From NCBI GenBank assembly GCA_945890485.1, contig CAMDCN010000015.1:102803-166802 (forward strand): 64,000 bases of DNA, given 5' to 3'. Both the position numbers and the translations under genes were made by a program. The notes below the pieces were generated by a model. The model was given only the letters and a program-made list of their open reading frames with translations, was not told the origin of the DNA and searched no databases. This DNA comes from Candidatus Sulfopaludibacter sp. SbA3 (GTDB lineage Bacteria; Acidobacteriota; Terriglobia; Bryobacterales; Bryobacteraceae). Shown piece after piece: positions 10,212 to 19,358 of the stretch; within the stretch, counting starts at the first letter, position 1, and each line of letters begins with the position of its first letter.

Positions 10212-12227
10212 ATGGCTCGTATTGATCTTTGCTTCGTTTGGCACATGCACCAGCCCTTCTACAAGGACCTGGTGACGGGAGAGTACAAGCTCCCGTGGAC
10301 CCGGTTGCATGGCCTGAAAGACTACTACGGCATGGTGCAGGTGCTGGCCGAATTCCCGACTGTGCGGCAGACCTTCAATCTTGTGCCGTCGATGATCGCG
10401 CAGCTCGATGAGTACGCCAGCGGAACGGCGCAGGACACGTTTCTGCGGTTGGCCCTGAAGCCGGCCGAAGAGTTAACCGACTTTGAGCAGCAGTTCATCC
10501 TGCGGTACTTCTTCCAGGCGAACGTGGGTCGCATGGTGTATCGCTATCCGCGCTATGGAGAGTTGTATGAGCTCCATTCGAAGGCGGGCCGCTTCTTCGG
10601 AACCCAGGATTACCGGGACCTGCAAGTGTTGTCCCAAGTAGCCTGGTTCGACGAACTCTTCCTCGCCTCGGACCCGGAGATCAAGGCCCTCGTCGAGAAG
10701 GGCCGCGGCTTCTCGCTGGCCGACCAGAGGCTGATGGGCCGGAAGCAATTGGAGATCCTCGGCCACGTGGTGCCGGTGTACGAGAAGTTCGCCGCGGCGG
10801 GGCAGATTGAAGTGTCAACGACACCCTACTACCACCCGATTCTGCCGCTGCTTTGCGATTCCGACGTCGCGGGCGTTTCCCATCCCCACGTACCTCTCCC
10901 GACCCGCTACCGCTATCCGGAAGATGCCAAGCATCAACTGGTGACCGCCCGTGAGTATATGCAGAAGCGGCTAAACCTGACGCCGAATGGCCTCTGGCCT
11001 TCGGAGGGTTCGGTTTCCGACGAGGCATTGATGCTGGCCGCCGACTGCGGCTTCAAGTGGTTCGCCACCGACAACGGTGTGTTGGCCCGTACGCTAGGAC
11101 GTGCGGCGGGTGCGGCCGAGACCTACCGGCCCTACTTGTGGGATCACCAAGGTCGCAAACTACACTGTCTGTTCCGCGATCATTATCTCAGCGACCTGGT
11201 TGGCTTCGTCTATTCGAAGATGGGCCCGGAGGAAGCGGCCGAGCATTTCCTGGGCCGCATTCGCGAAAACTGCAACGGCCGCGACTCGCTGGTGCCCATC
11301 ATCCTCGACGGCGAAAACGCCTGGGAGTACTTTCCCGAAAGCGGCCGCGAGTTTCTCCGCCAACTCTATGCGCGCATCGCGGCAGACCCGCAGATGGAAG
11401 CGGTCACCGTCAGCGAGGGTATCGAGCGGCATCCCGCGCAGACGCTTGAACGGATCTTCCCCGGTTCGTGGATCAACGCGAACTTTGATATCTGGATCGG
11501 AGCCGAGGAAGACAACCGGGCGTGGGAGTATCTGCTGCGGGCGCGCCAGGCGTTCGACCAGCACAAGGACAAGGTTTCCGCGGAACAGAGAGCGCTGGCT
11601 TATGAAGAGATCCTGATCTCGGAAGGCAGTGATTGGTGCTGGTGGTATGGCCCGGAGCATGAGTCGGCCAACCGGATTGAGTTCGACCAGTTGTTCCGCG
11701 ACCATCTGGCGAATGTGTACCGCGCACTCGACCTTGTTCCGCCGGATGAACTCTCCCGGCCAATCCTCCGCGCTTCGTTCGCCGAGCATCACCTGCGGCC
11801 CACTGGCCGCATCGCGCCGAAGATCGACGGCGAGATCAGCAGCTACTTTGAGTGGATGGGCGCCGGGGAATACCGGGTTGACCAGCGGCAAGGCGCGATG
11901 CACGGCGGCCGTGTGGGCCTGCAGGAGTTGTTCTACGGCACGGACGGAAAGCAGATTTTTCTCCGCTTGGACTTTGATCCGTTGCCGGACTGCACGCACT
12001 TGGAAGTGCGGGTGAAGTCCGAGCACGGAGAGGTCTCGCTGAAGGGCGGACAGTTCGCGGTGGGCCGGATTGTCGAAGCCGCGGTGAATCTGAGTGACCT
12101 TCATATTCCGGTCGGCGAGTTGGCGCACTTTCAGGTTTCGCTTTGGCAATCGGGTTTACCACTCGAATCCCTGCCGCGCCAAGGCGCGTTTGAATTGGAT
12201 ACCCTAACCCACAAAGATTGGCTGTAA
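10212..12227 (+). CDS. Glycoside hydrolase family 57 protein (alpha-glucan-acting)
   Basis: GH57 enzymes act on alpha-1,4/1,6-glucans by a retaining mechanism on a (beta/alpha)7 barrel. The N-terminal signature FVWHMHQPFY is at residues 8-17. The nucleophile Glu is likely E265 in LWPSEGSVS, and the acid/base Asp is D366 in ILDGENAWEYF. After residue about 540 a beta-rich C-terminal domain is present (DLDFDPLPDCTHLEVRV-like), as in other long bacterial GH57 proteins. No signal peptide is visible, so it is probably cytoplasmic. It starts 5 bases after the preceding stop and could be in the same transcript. Amylase, amylopullulanase-like and glucanotransferase activities cannot be told apart by eye. 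Confidence 0.9.
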   Translation: MARIDLCFVWHMHQPFYKDLVTGEYKLPWTRLHGLKDYYGMVQVLAEFPTVRQTFNLVPSMIAQLDEYASGTAQDTFLRLALKPAEELTDFEQQFILRYFFQANVGRMVYRYPRYGELYELHSKAGRFFGTQDYRDLQVLSQVAWFDELFLASDPEIKALVEKGRGFSLADQRLMGRKQLEILGHVVPVYEKFAAAGQIEVSTTPYYHPILPLLCDSDVAGVSHPHVPLPTRYRYPEDAKHQLVTAREYMQKRLNLTPNGLWPSEGSVSDEALMLAADCGFKWFATDNGVLARTLGRAAGAAETYRPYLWDHQGRKLHCLFRDHYLSDLVGFVYSKMGPEEAAEHFLGRIRENCNGRDSLVPIILDGENAWEYFPESGREFLRQLYARIAADPQMEAVTVSEGIERHPAQTLERIFPGSWINANFDIWIGAEEDNRAWEYLLRARQAFDQHKDKVSAEQRALAYEEILISEGSDWCWWYGPEHESANRIEFDQLFRDHLANVYRALDLVPPDELSRPILRASFAEHHLRPTGRIAPKIDGEISSYFEWMGAGEYRVDQRQGAMHGGRVGLQELFYGTDGKQIFLRLDFDPLPDCTHLEVRVKSEHGEVSLKGGQFAVGRIVEAAVNLSDLHIPVGELAHFQVSLWQSGLPLESLPRQGAFELDTLTHKDWL

Positions 12228-12250
12228 AAGAGAGTGGATCGAGCGAACTT

Positions 12251-13165
12251 ATGAACGTTAACTGGCACGGCGTCTATCCGGCGCTCACAACGCAGTATCA
12301 TCCGGACCTTTCCGTAGACTTGGATGCGACCGCTGCGCACCTGGAGAAGATGATCGCCTCGGGCATCCACGGCGTCATTCTGCTCGGCAGCGTCGGAGAG
12401 AATACAGCGCATGAATACGAGGAGAAACTCACGATTCTGCGCGAGCTGAAGAGCGTCGTCAACGGCCGCGTCCCCGTGCTTTCGGGCGTGGCGGAGAACA
12501 CGACGATGGTCGCCTCGCGTTTTGCCCGCGACTGCGAGAAGCTCGGCCTGGATGGGCTGATGGTGCTGCCGGCGATGATCTACAAGGCGGACCGCCGGGA
12601 AGCAATTGCCCACTTCCGCACTGTGGCGCAGGCGAGCGGTTTGCCCGTGATGATCTATAACAATCCTCCGGCCTATTACGTCGACATGCCTCCGGAGGCG
12701 TTCGTCGAACTGGCCGAAGAACCGACGATTGTCGCCATCAAAGAATCTTCGGATAACGTCCGCCGAATCACCGATCTGCGCAATGCGGTGGGCCGCCGGT
12801 TCATTCTGTTCAGCGGGGTGGACGATCTGGTGCTCGAGAGCGCGCTGCTCGGGGCCGAAGGTTGGATCTCTGGCCTGGTCAACGCGTTCCCGGACGAGAA
12901 CCGCGTGCTGTGGGAGTTGGCGATGGCCGGCCGCTGGGCCGAAGCCCGAGAGTTGTACCAGTGGTACACGCCGCTACTGCACCTCGATACGAAGATCAAG
13001 CTGGTGCAGTACATCAAGCTCTGCATGGCCGAGGTCGGGTTGGGTTCGGAGTTGACGCGTCCGCCCCGCCTGCCGATCGCGGGAGCGGAGCGGGAAGAAG
13101 TGTTGGGCATCATCCGGCACGCCTTGGCGACCCGGCCGAACCTCAGCCGTTATGCGGGCGATTGA
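12251..13165 (+). CDS. DapA-family lyase/deaminase, probable Delta1-pyrroline-4-hydroxy-2-carboxylate deaminase
   Basis: This 304-residue TIM-barrel protein has the DHDPS-family layout: [11 protein letters not shown] near residues 46-56, Tyr136 in VMIYNNPP, and the Schiff-base Lys164 in IVAIKESSD. True DHDPS has the GTTGE motif. The GSVGE here indicates another substrate. The four following genes encode a 4-hydroxyproline epimerase and a hydroxyproline dehydrogenase. In that pathway a DapA relative deaminates pyrroline-4-hydroxy-2-carboxylate to alpha-ketoglutarate semialdehyde, so that role is inferred. An in-frame start at 12218 would overlap the GH57 gene. The ATG at 12251 matches family N-termini better. 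Confidence 0.75.
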   Translation: MNVNWHGVYPALTTQYHPDLSVDLDATAAHLEKMIASGIHGVILLGSVGENTAHEYEEKLTILRELKSVVNGRVPVLSGVAENTTMVASRFARDCEKLGLDGLMVLPAMIYKADRREAIAHFRTVAQASGLPVMIYNNPPAYYVDMPPEAFVELAEEPTIVAIKESSDNVRRITDLRNAVGRRFILFSGVDDLVLESALLGAEGWISGLVNAFPDENRVLWELAMAGRWAEARELYQWYTPLLHLDTKIKLVQYIKLCMAEVGLGSELTRPPRLPIAGAEREEVLGIIRHALATRPNLSRYAGD

Positions 13166-14042
13166 CGTAGTCGATTCCCACACCGGCGGCGAGCCGACGC
13201 GGATCGTCGTCGCCGGAGGGCCGGATCTCGGCACCGGGTCGATGGCGGAGCGATTGGCTTCGTTTCGTAATTTGCATGATCGGTTCCGCTCGGCGGTCGT
13301 AAACGAGCCGCGCGGTTCCGATGTCCTGGTCGGTGCGCTCCTTTGCGATCCGGTGGACCCGGCGTGCGCCGCCGGAGTCATATTTTTCAACAACGTAGGC
13401 TATTTGGGTATGTGCGGCCACGGCACCATCGGCCTGATCGTCTCGCTGGCGCACCTGGGCCGGATCGGCTCCGGCGAGCATCGCCTGGAGACGCCGGTGG
13501 GAGAAATCTCGGCGCGTCTGCACGAGGACGGGTCGGTGACTATAGCCAACGTGCCCAGTTACCGTGCCGCGCAGGCCGTAGTTCAGGTGCCGGGCTTCGG
13601 GCCCGTCGCGGGCGATGTCGCTTGGGGCGGGAACTGGTTCTTCCTCTCGCACCATCCAGGCATGGGCGATATCGAGTTGCTGACGAACTACGCTTGGGCC
13701 ATCCGGAAAGCCGTGAATGCGCAGGGCTATCCGGAGGTGGACCACGTCGAACTCTTCGACGGCAACCGGAACTTCGTGTTGTGTCCCGGCAAGGCGTACG
13801 ACCGTTCACCATGCGGGACGGGCACGAGCGCCAAACTCGCTTGTCTGGCCGCCGACGGCCATCTGGAGCCAGGCGAGGTCTGGGTGCAGGAGAGCATCAT
13901 CGGCAGCCAGTTTCAGGCAACCTACATCCGCGACGGCGACCGCATTCTGCCTTCGATTACAGGCACGGCGTACATCACCGCCGAGGCCCGGCTCTTGATT
14001 GACGACCGCGATCCATTCGCCTGGGGTTTCCAGCAGCCGTGA
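13152..14042 (+). CDS. 4-hydroxyproline 2-epimerase (proline racemase family)
   Basis: The enzyme converts trans-4-hydroxy-L-proline to cis-4-hydroxy-D-proline using two catalytic cysteines. Both are visible: C88 in GMCGHGTIG and C221 in [11 protein letters not shown] Thr in the second position would have indicated trans-3-hydroxyproline dehydratase. The 296 residues are slightly short for the family (about 310-335). The start ATG overlaps the end of the preceding gene by 14 bases, so the two are translationally coupled. Epimerase rather than proline racemase is inferred from the hydroxyproline operon context. Confidence 0.85.
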   Translation: MRAIDVVDSHTGGEPTRIVVAGGPDLGTGSMAERLASFRNLHDRFRSAVVNEPRGSDVLVGALLCDPVDPACAAGVIFFNNVGYLGMCGHGTIGLIVSLAHLGRIGSGEHRLETPVGEISARLHEDGSVTIANVPSYRAAQAVVQVPGFGPVAGDVAWGGNWFFLSHHPGMGDIELLTNYAWAIRKAVNAQGYPEVDHVELFDGNRNFVLCPGKAYDRSPCGTGTSAKLACLAADGHLEPGEVWVQESIIGSQFQATYIRDGDRILPSITGTAYITAEARLLIDDRDPFAWGFQQP

Positions 14043-15100
14043 CCACCGATGTCCTGATCGCGGGCGCGGGAATTGTCGGTGCGGCGATCGCTGCGGCGTT
14101 CCGCGAGGCTGGTGGCAAGTGTCTGGTGGTCGAACCGAAGATCGTCGGCGGCGGGGCGACGGCCGCAGGCATGGGCCATGTCGTCGTGATGGACGATTCG
14201 CCAGCGCAGTTAGCCTTGACCGAGTACTCCCGGCGCTTGTGGGATGCGCTGCCCGTGCCCCCCAACGTGGAGCGAGAGCAGCGGGGCACACTATGGGTAG
14301 CGGCCGACGGCGAGGAGATGGCCGAGGTCGCCCGGAAACATGCGTTGTTTCCGGCGAGCGAGATCCTGGACGAACGGGCGCTCTATGAGGCCGAGCCGGA
14401 ACTGCGGCCGGGCTTGGCGGGGGGACTCCTCGTACCAGGGGATAGCGTTCTCTACGCGCCCTGTGCGGCCGCGTGGCTGCTACGGCTGAGTCCAGTGCGC
14501 TACACGGCGATCGACTCTCTGACCGCCGATGGAGCGCGGCTGGCCGATGGCACGATGGTGTCGGCCGGGTTGACGATCTTGGCCTGCGGCACGGGGATTA
14601 CGCGGTTGCTGCCGGAGTTGCCAATTAAACCGCGCAAAGGGCACTTGGCAATTACAGACCGGTATCCCGGTTTTCTGCGGCATCAGCTCGTGGAACTGGG
14701 CTATCTGAAAAGCGCCCATGGGCACTCGAACGAGAGTGTGGCGTTCAATGTGCAGCCCCGTTCGACGGGGCAGATTCTGATTGGCAGTTCACGGCAATAC
14801 GGCGACGAGAGCCCGGACGTCCGGCCCGAGTTGCTATCGCGCATGTTACGCCGGGCGGTGGAGTATATGCCGCGCTTAGTCGACCTACAGGTGATCCGGA
14901 CCTGGACCGGCTTCCGCGCGGCGACGCCGGATAGCCTGCCGCTGATCGGACCGGTACGCGATCGAGTCTGGGTGGCCGCCGGGCATGAAGGGCTGGGCAT
15001 TACGACGTCGTTGGGGACGGCGGCGCTGCTGGTGGACCGGTTGCTGGGCGACACCCCGGCCATCGCGCCGGAGCCGTATCTGCCGGAGCGATTCCTATGA
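14039..15100 (+). CDS. FAD-dependent D-hydroxyproline dehydrogenase, substrate subunit (DAO family)
   Basis: This 353-residue D-amino-acid-oxidase-like flavoprotein starts with the dinucleotide loop [10 protein letters not shown]. The C-terminal FAD closure motif is [18 protein letters not shown], followed by [12 protein letters not shown]. Related proteins are the beta subunits of multi-subunit dehydrogenases that oxidise cis-4-hydroxy-D-proline to the pyrroline. The start is GTG within a GTGA overlap with the epimerase stop. The small ferredoxin-like and FAD/NAD-like subunits follow directly, which matches the three-gene dehydrogenase form in Pseudomonas-type pathways. D-proline or sarcosine oxidation is a possible alternative. 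Confidence 0.8.
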   Translation: MTTDVLIAGAGIVGAAIAAAFREAGGKCLVVEPKIVGGGATAAGMGHVVVMDDSPAQLALTEYSRRLWDALPVPPNVEREQRGTLWVAADGEEMAEVARKHALFPASEILDERALYEAEPELRPGLAGGLLVPGDSVLYAPCAAAWLLRLSPVRYTAIDSLTADGARLADGTMVSAGLTILACGTGITRLLPELPIKPRKGHLAITDRYPGFLRHQLVELGYLKSAHGHSNESVAFNVQPRSTGQILIGSSRQYGDESPDVRPELLSRMLRRAVEYMPRLVDLQVIRTWTGFRAATPDSLPLIGPVRDRVWVAAGHEGLGITTSLGTAALLVDRLLGDTPAIAPEPYLPERFL

Positions 15101-15333
15101 TCGCCGTGACAGTCAACGGCCAGCGCGTGGACGTCGAGCCGAGCACGACAGTGGCCGCGGCGGTGATGCGGGTGCAGGCGGGCTTTCGCCGGTCGGTGGC
15201 GGGGGAACTACGCGGACCGCTGTGCGGCATGGGCATCTGCATGGAGTGCCGCGTGACGCTGAACGGACGGCCGCACGAACGCAGTTGCCAATTGCTCTGC
15301 GCCGACGGAATGGATATCGCGACCGATGCCTAG
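15097..15333 (+). CDS. (2Fe-2S)-binding subunit of the D-hydroxyproline dehydrogenase
   Basis: This 78-residue protein is a small plant-type ferredoxin fold of the Fer2_4 group, as in the N-terminal part of sarcosine oxidase alpha or HcnA. The cluster cysteines are visible in LCGMGICMECRV and RSCQLLC. It overlaps the upstream gene by 4 bases and the downstream gene by 8, which implies equal expression of the three subunits. Its role would be to pass electrons between the two flavoprotein subunits. Confidence 0.85.
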   Translation: MIAVTVNGQRVDVEPSTTVAAAVMRVQAGFRRSVAGELRGPLCGMGICMECRVTLNGRPHERSCQLLCADGMDIATDA

Positions 15334-16453
15334 CACTCTTGTGATCGGCGGGGGCCCGGCAGGGTTGGCTGCCGCTTGGGCGGCGGCGCAGACGGGCGAT
15401 GCCGTCACGTTGCTCGACGACAACCCTGCACTTGGCGGGCAAATATGGCGCGGTGAGATTCCAACGCGGTATCGGCGGTTCCTCGATCCGCGAATCACCG
15501 TGCGGACCGGCGTGCAGATCCACTCGGCGACGCAATTACCCGCGGCGGATCGCATCATTCTGTCGACGGGTACGCGGGAGCGCTTCCTGCCGTTTCCGGG
15601 CTGGACGCTGCCGCATGTACTGGGCGCGGGCGGTTTGCAGGCGATGGTGAAGAGCGGTCTGCCCATCGCGGGGAAGCGCGTGGTGGTCGCCGGTGCGGGG
15701 CCGCTGCTGCTGGCGGTCGGCGCGTACCTGCGGAAGCGCGGGGCGAACGTGGTTCTGGTGGCGGAGCAGGCTCCGTTTCAACGGGTCTCCGCGTTCACGC
15801 GCAGTCTGTGGCGTCAGCCGGGCAAGCTGCTGCAAGCCGCGCAGTTGGGCGTGGGCCTGCGCTACCGGACCGATTCCTGGCCGTTGCGGGCAGACCCGGG
15901 GTCCGTGACGATTCAGGGGCACGGCGTGTTGAAGTGCGACTACCTGGCCTGCGGCTTCGGCCTGGTCACCAATACGGAACTGCCGGAGTTACTGGGCTGC
16001 AAGGTGGAAGCTGGTGCGGTGATCACCGATTCGAAGCAACGCACCACCGTGCCGCATATCTACTTCGCCGGAGCCGGGAGTGTGGACCGGTCGATTCTCG
16101 AAGGGCAGATCGCGGGGTTTGATCTGGAGCGCGCGAGGGCACTCTATCCCGCCCGGGACGCGGCCGTCCGGTTTGACCGGCGGATCGACGAGGCGTTTCA
16201 ACTCCGCGCCGAACTGAGCAACCTCGCCACACCCGAAACAATCGTTTGCCGCTGCGAAGACGTGCCGTTCAGCGCCGTCTGGCAGCAGCGGGATTGGCGG
16301 TCGGCCAAGCTGCAAACGCGGTGCGGTATGGGGCCGTGCCAAGGCCGCATCTGCGGACCTGCCCTCGAACATCTTTGCGGCTGGCCGGCGGCCTCCGTTC
16401 GGCCACCGATCTTCCCAACGCGGCTAGAGAACCTTCTCGATCTCCGGGATTAG
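15326..16453 (+). CDS. FAD/NAD(P)-binding oxidoreductase with BFD-type iron-sulfur end, dehydrogenase subunit
   Basis: The 375-residue protein has two dinucleotide folds, starting at GGGPAGLAAAW (residue about 8) and VVAGAGPLLLAVG (about 118). The C-terminal BFD-like [2Fe-2S] region has CRCED near residue 309 and CGMGPCQGRICG near residue 332. It corresponds to the alpha subunit of HcnB/OoxA-type amino-acid dehydrogenases. It is shorter than many relatives (about 420-470 residues) but keeps all motifs. The last 30 bases overlap the convergent TlpA-like gene. It completes the proposed D-hydroxyproline dehydrogenase. Confidence 0.82.
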   Translation: MPSTLVIGGGPAGLAAAWAAAQTGDAVTLLDDNPALGGQIWRGEIPTRYRRFLDPRITVRTGVQIHSATQLPAADRIILSTGTRERFLPFPGWTLPHVLGAGGLQAMVKSGLPIAGKRVVVAGAGPLLLAVGAYLRKRGANVVLVAEQAPFQRVSAFTRSLWRQPGKLLQAAQLGVGLRYRTDSWPLRADPGSVTIQGHGVLKCDYLACGFGLVTNTELPELLGCKVEAGAVITDSKQRTTVPHIYFAGAGSVDRSILEGQIAGFDLERARALYPARDAAVRFDRRIDEAFQLRAELSNLATPETIVCRCEDVPFSAVWQQRDWRSAKLQTRCGMGPCQGRICGPALEHLCGWPAASVRPPIFPTRLENLLDLRD

Positions 16454-17329
16454 TTCCTCGGCGGTCATCTTTCCGGGGTGATACATACGGACAATGCCGG
16501 TCTTGTCGACGAGCACGAGGGTCGGGGAGGTGGAGCTGCCGTAGAGCTTGAAGTTCTCGTTGCTCAGTGGCGCGGCGACTTTCAGCAGGTCGGGATAATA
16601 CTGCGCCCGCACTTTCTCAATGTAGGGAACTTCGACGGCGGGGCCGGCTTCATCGCCGTTGGCGACGTAGCCATAAGTCTGCGTCGGCGCCACAATCTGT
16701 AGGGCGGGGTACTTGGCTTTGAGCGCGGTTAGCACCGGCCCCTGCTGCTTGCAGTCGCTGCACCAGTGCGCCCAGAAGAAAAGCACCACGGGCTTGCCTT
16801 TCAGTTGGGCTAGCGTCTGCATCTTCGGGCCGGTCAGAAAGCGCTTCAGGTCCAACGCCGGCGCGGGTTTGCCCACCAGACTGAGCAGATGGATGTTTTT
16901 TTGAATGCGGGTGCGGATGGAGGTGTTGTAGTACGTCTTCAGCTCCTGGTTGAGCATGGCGAGCGATTCGCTCAGGCGACCCGTTCCTGCGAGAGTATGG
17001 CCCTCTACTTCAATCGCCGCTCCGAGCGCGAGCGGCACGCTGGGTTCGGCGTCGAGCGGGCGCTTTTTCAACTCGGCCTGCACCAGCTTGCGCGTTTGGG
17101 CGGAGTAGGCCGCAGCCTTGTCCCACAACTTGTTGGCCTGCGCGCCGCGGCCGAGCCAGGAGTAGGCTTCGATGTACTCAGGCGTAACTCCGTTCTGTTT
17201 CTGATAGGCGGCCAAAATCTTTTCGCCGGTCGCGAAATCCCTCGAGGCCAAGGCCCCGCGGACGGCGGTCACCAACTGCGCAGGCGCCAAAACAGACGCC
17301 GCCAACATCACCAGAACGAGACGCATCAT
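16424..17329 (-). CDS. Secreted TlpA-like thiol-disulfide protein
   Basis: The 301-residue protein begins with a signal peptide (MMRLVLVMLAASVLAPAQ). Residues about 25-150 are helical and unassigned. From about residue 160 a redoxin/TlpA thioredoxin fold follows, with FFWAHWCSDCKQQGP as the CxxC site and a cis-Pro region at SPTLVLVDKTG. It should act as a periplasmic disulfide reductase or sensor. The helical N-terminal half resembles alpha-repeat segments on other acidobacterial redoxins. Its 3' end overlaps the convergent dehydrogenase gene. Confidence 0.82.
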   Translation of the reverse strand: MMRLVLVMLAASVLAPAQLVTAVRGALASRDFATGEKILAAYQKQNGVTPEYIEAYSWLGRGAQANKLWDKAAAYSAQTRKLVQAELKKRPLDAEPSVPLALGAAIEVEGHTLAGTGRLSESLAMLNQELKTYYNTSIRTRIQKNIHLLSLVGKPAPALDLKRFLTGPKMQTLAQLKGKPVVLFFWAHWCSDCKQQGPVLTALKAKYPALQIVAPTQTYGYVANGDEAGPAVEVPYIEKVRAQYYPDLLKVAAPLSNENFKLYGSSTSPTLVLVDKTGIVRMYHPGKMTAEELIPEIEKVL

Positions 17330-17339
17330 ACCCTAGAGG

Positions 17340-18371
17340 CTAACTCAGATTGCGCAGCCATTGGATGGAAGCCTCGAGATCCTCCCGTTCCTTGGCGGCT
17401 GCGAGTTCCTTGGCCACGGCCGGGCGCGCCGGCATCGGCTTGCCCTTCTCAGCGATGGCGACAAAGCGCGCGAACTCCCAGGCCGGCATGCCGCGGAAAG
17501 CGTCCCAAAACTTGGGGTCAAGGTATGGAAACGGCCGCGTGCCGGTGACGATGATTTCGAGCGACAGCGCCTTGCCGGGACACAGTTGAGCGAACTTCTT
17601 CACCCAGCCGCCGATGTCGACGTTGCCTTCGCCCATGCGCGTCCATTGCATCGCCGCGCCTTCCGGAGTGCGCCAGACGGCGGAGTCCCGAACATGGCTG
17701 GTGAGGACGTACGGCGCGAGCGTTTCGAGAGTAACGTGCGGATCTTCGATGGCCCAGGTGGGATTGCCCGAGTCGATACAAGCGCCAACGACATCTTTGC
17801 CGGCCTCCTCGATCAACATCTTCAACTCCCGCGCCTGCAGGTCGCCGCCATGATTTTCGACGGCGATGCGTTTGCCCGCGTCCATGGCGCGGGTCCGCAC
17901 GGCGCGAAGTGTTTTCACCGTGTTCTCAATGCTTTGGGCCAGGGGCGTCTTGCTGGCGCGATCGCGCCAGTCGCCGAGCACGCACCGCACGAGCGGAGCT
18001 TGCACGACCTTCGAAGCCTCAATCATTTTGACTAACTGCTCTTCGGCCGTGCCTTGCGCGGCGTCGAAGCGGGCCGCTGTGGGGCAGATGGACAGCATGC
18101 CGATTTCGAGTTCGATGCCGCGCCGCTTGGCGTGGTCGCGCACCTTTTCGAGATGCGCTTTTTCGAGGCCGCCGAGGAAGCGGATCTCCGAGAAATGGAC
18201 CACCTTCGCGCCTCGCATGGCGCAGTAGTCGAGCAGTTCAAACGGGCTCCAGCCCTGGGTCCGGAGACTGAAAAGATCGATGCCGAATTTCATGGGGAAA
18301 GCGCTACCTTGCGCCAAGAGCGGTGCGGCGGCCAAGCCAGCCATAAACGAACGTCGGGACACCATAAACAA
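17340..18371 (-). CDS. Sugar phosphate isomerase/epimerase-like TIM-barrel protein, exported
   Basis: The 343-residue protein opens with a twin-Arg-like export signal (VSRRSFMAGLAAAPLLAQG), suggesting Tat transport. The rest fits the AP-endonuclease-2/xylose-isomerase-like barrel: KFGIDLFSLRTQGWS as first strand, IAVENHGGDLQ as the Glu metal-site strand, ACIDSGNP, and TSHVRDS for the His site. Such exported barrels are frequent in Acidobacteriota and Planctomycetota and are usually annotated as sugar isomerases, substrate unknown. It lies 10 bases from the TlpA-like gene and abuts the next upstream gene, so it probably belongs to the galU-led transcript. Confidence 0.75.
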   Translation of the reverse strand: MFMVSRRSFMAGLAAAPLLAQGSAFPMKFGIDLFSLRTQGWSPFELLDYCAMRGAKVVHFSEIRFLGGLEKAHLEKVRDHAKRRGIELEIGMLSICPTAARFDAAQGTAEEQLVKMIEASKVVQAPLVRCVLGDWRDRASKTPLAQSIENTVKTLRAVRTRAMDAGKRIAVENHGGDLQARELKMLIEEAGKDVVGACIDSGNPTWAIEDPHVTLETLAPYVLTSHVRDSAVWRTPEGAAMQWTRMGEGNVDIGGWVKKFAQLCPGKALSLEIIVTGTRPFPYLDPKFWDAFRGMPAWEFARFVAIAEKGKPMPARPAVAKELAAAKEREDLEASIQWLRNLS

Positions 18372-19358
18372 CTAGCCTCGCAAGAATCCGGCGATCTCGG
18401 CAATCCGTTCCACCGGCTGCTCCGGATGCATTCGATAATATAGCCTTCCGGCGGCCGCCGCACCCAGGGCGGCGAGCCAGTCATCGGTGTGCTCCGGCGA
18501 ACCTTCTATGCGGATCAATGCGCCGAACTGCCGGGCCATCTCCTGCATCTCACGCACCTCTGGGCCGGGTGTTGCCGCAAGCCGGACGGTAACGGCCTGC
18601 ACGGCCACGTCGTCGTCGCGCAAACGGCGCAGGGCCACGCGGATCTCTTCCGCCGTACTGGGTCCTTGGCCGGGAAGTTGGAGGTTGATGTCTACAAGGC
18701 GAGACTCCTTCCGGGCGCTCAGCGCCGCGGCAAGATCGACCGCTGCAAGACGAGTGACGCCCAGAACGCTGTAGCCTTCGCGCCAGCCATTGCGGGCAGC
18801 GGCCCAAGTCAATTCCGGGCCAGCGTCCAACTCGAAGGCGGCCACGTTCAGACAGTATTTCCGGAGCGCCGCGCGAAACTGGACGAATGCGGCGTCCGGC
18901 TGCTGGACCGCGGCGAGTAGTAGTGCCTGGTTGCCTTGCGGACGGGGCTGAATGCCGCGGTCGAGCCGCTCCGCATAGGTGGCGATGGCGTCGATGTTGG
19001 TGGGACCGAAGGGCACCGCGTTGACGACGACTTCAGCGCCGAAGGGAGTACGCATGCGGCCGATCAGCGTTGGCTTCGGGAAGAGGCCGCTGGCGGGCGA
19101 GGACTCCGGGGCAATGTGGAGCAGCCATGGCTCCCTGGCGTCCACCGCGACGTAGAATGTCTGCGGTGCGCTGGGGTCGGCGGTGAGCGACCAGGGCCGG
19201 ACCGTGAAACTGGCCATGCTGACCGAGCCGAGGCGCGCCGCTAGTTGGTGACGGGCCGCATCGGTCAACGGCCCGCGGCCTGTCACTTGCAGCACGAGAT
19301 CGGCCAGCGCCGCCGCGTCGGCGGCACGCACCGGCAAGGTCAGCGGAACAGGGTTCAT
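18372..19358 (-). CDS. Protein of unknown function, coupled to galU
   Basis: I do not recognise this 328-residue protein. It is coding-like, with a balanced composition and an ATG that overlaps the galU stop by 4 bases. There is no signal peptide and no membrane segment. It contains alternating beta/alpha stretches (VVNAVPFGPTNIDAIATYAERLD, SVLGVTRLAAVDLA, RLVDINLQLPGQGPS, AVQAVTVRLA), which suggests a TIM-barrel-like or Rossmann-like fold. Its coupling to galU on one side and to a TIM-barrel isomerase on the other suggests sugar metabolism, but this is only context. Confidence 0.7.
   Translation of the reverse strand: MNPVPLTLPVRAADAAALADLVLQVTGRGPLTDAARHQLAARLGSVSMASFTVRPWSLTADPSAPQTFYVAVDAREPWLLHIAPESSPASGLFPKPTLIGRMRTPFGAEVVVNAVPFGPTNIDAIATYAERLDRGIQPRPQGNQALLLAAVQQPDAAFVQFRAALRKYCLNVAAFELDAGPELTWAAARNGWREGYSVLGVTRLAAVDLAAALSARKESRLVDINLQLPGQGPSTAEEIRVALRRLRDDDVAVQAVTVRLAATPGPEVREMQEMARQFGALIRIEGSPEHTDDWLAALGAAAAGRLYYRMHPEQPVERIAEIAGFLRG

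Noticed and set aside
12218..12250. Upstream in-frame start of the DapA-family gene
   Set aside because: It would overlap the GH57 gene and add residues not found at family N-termini. The ATG at 12251 fits better.
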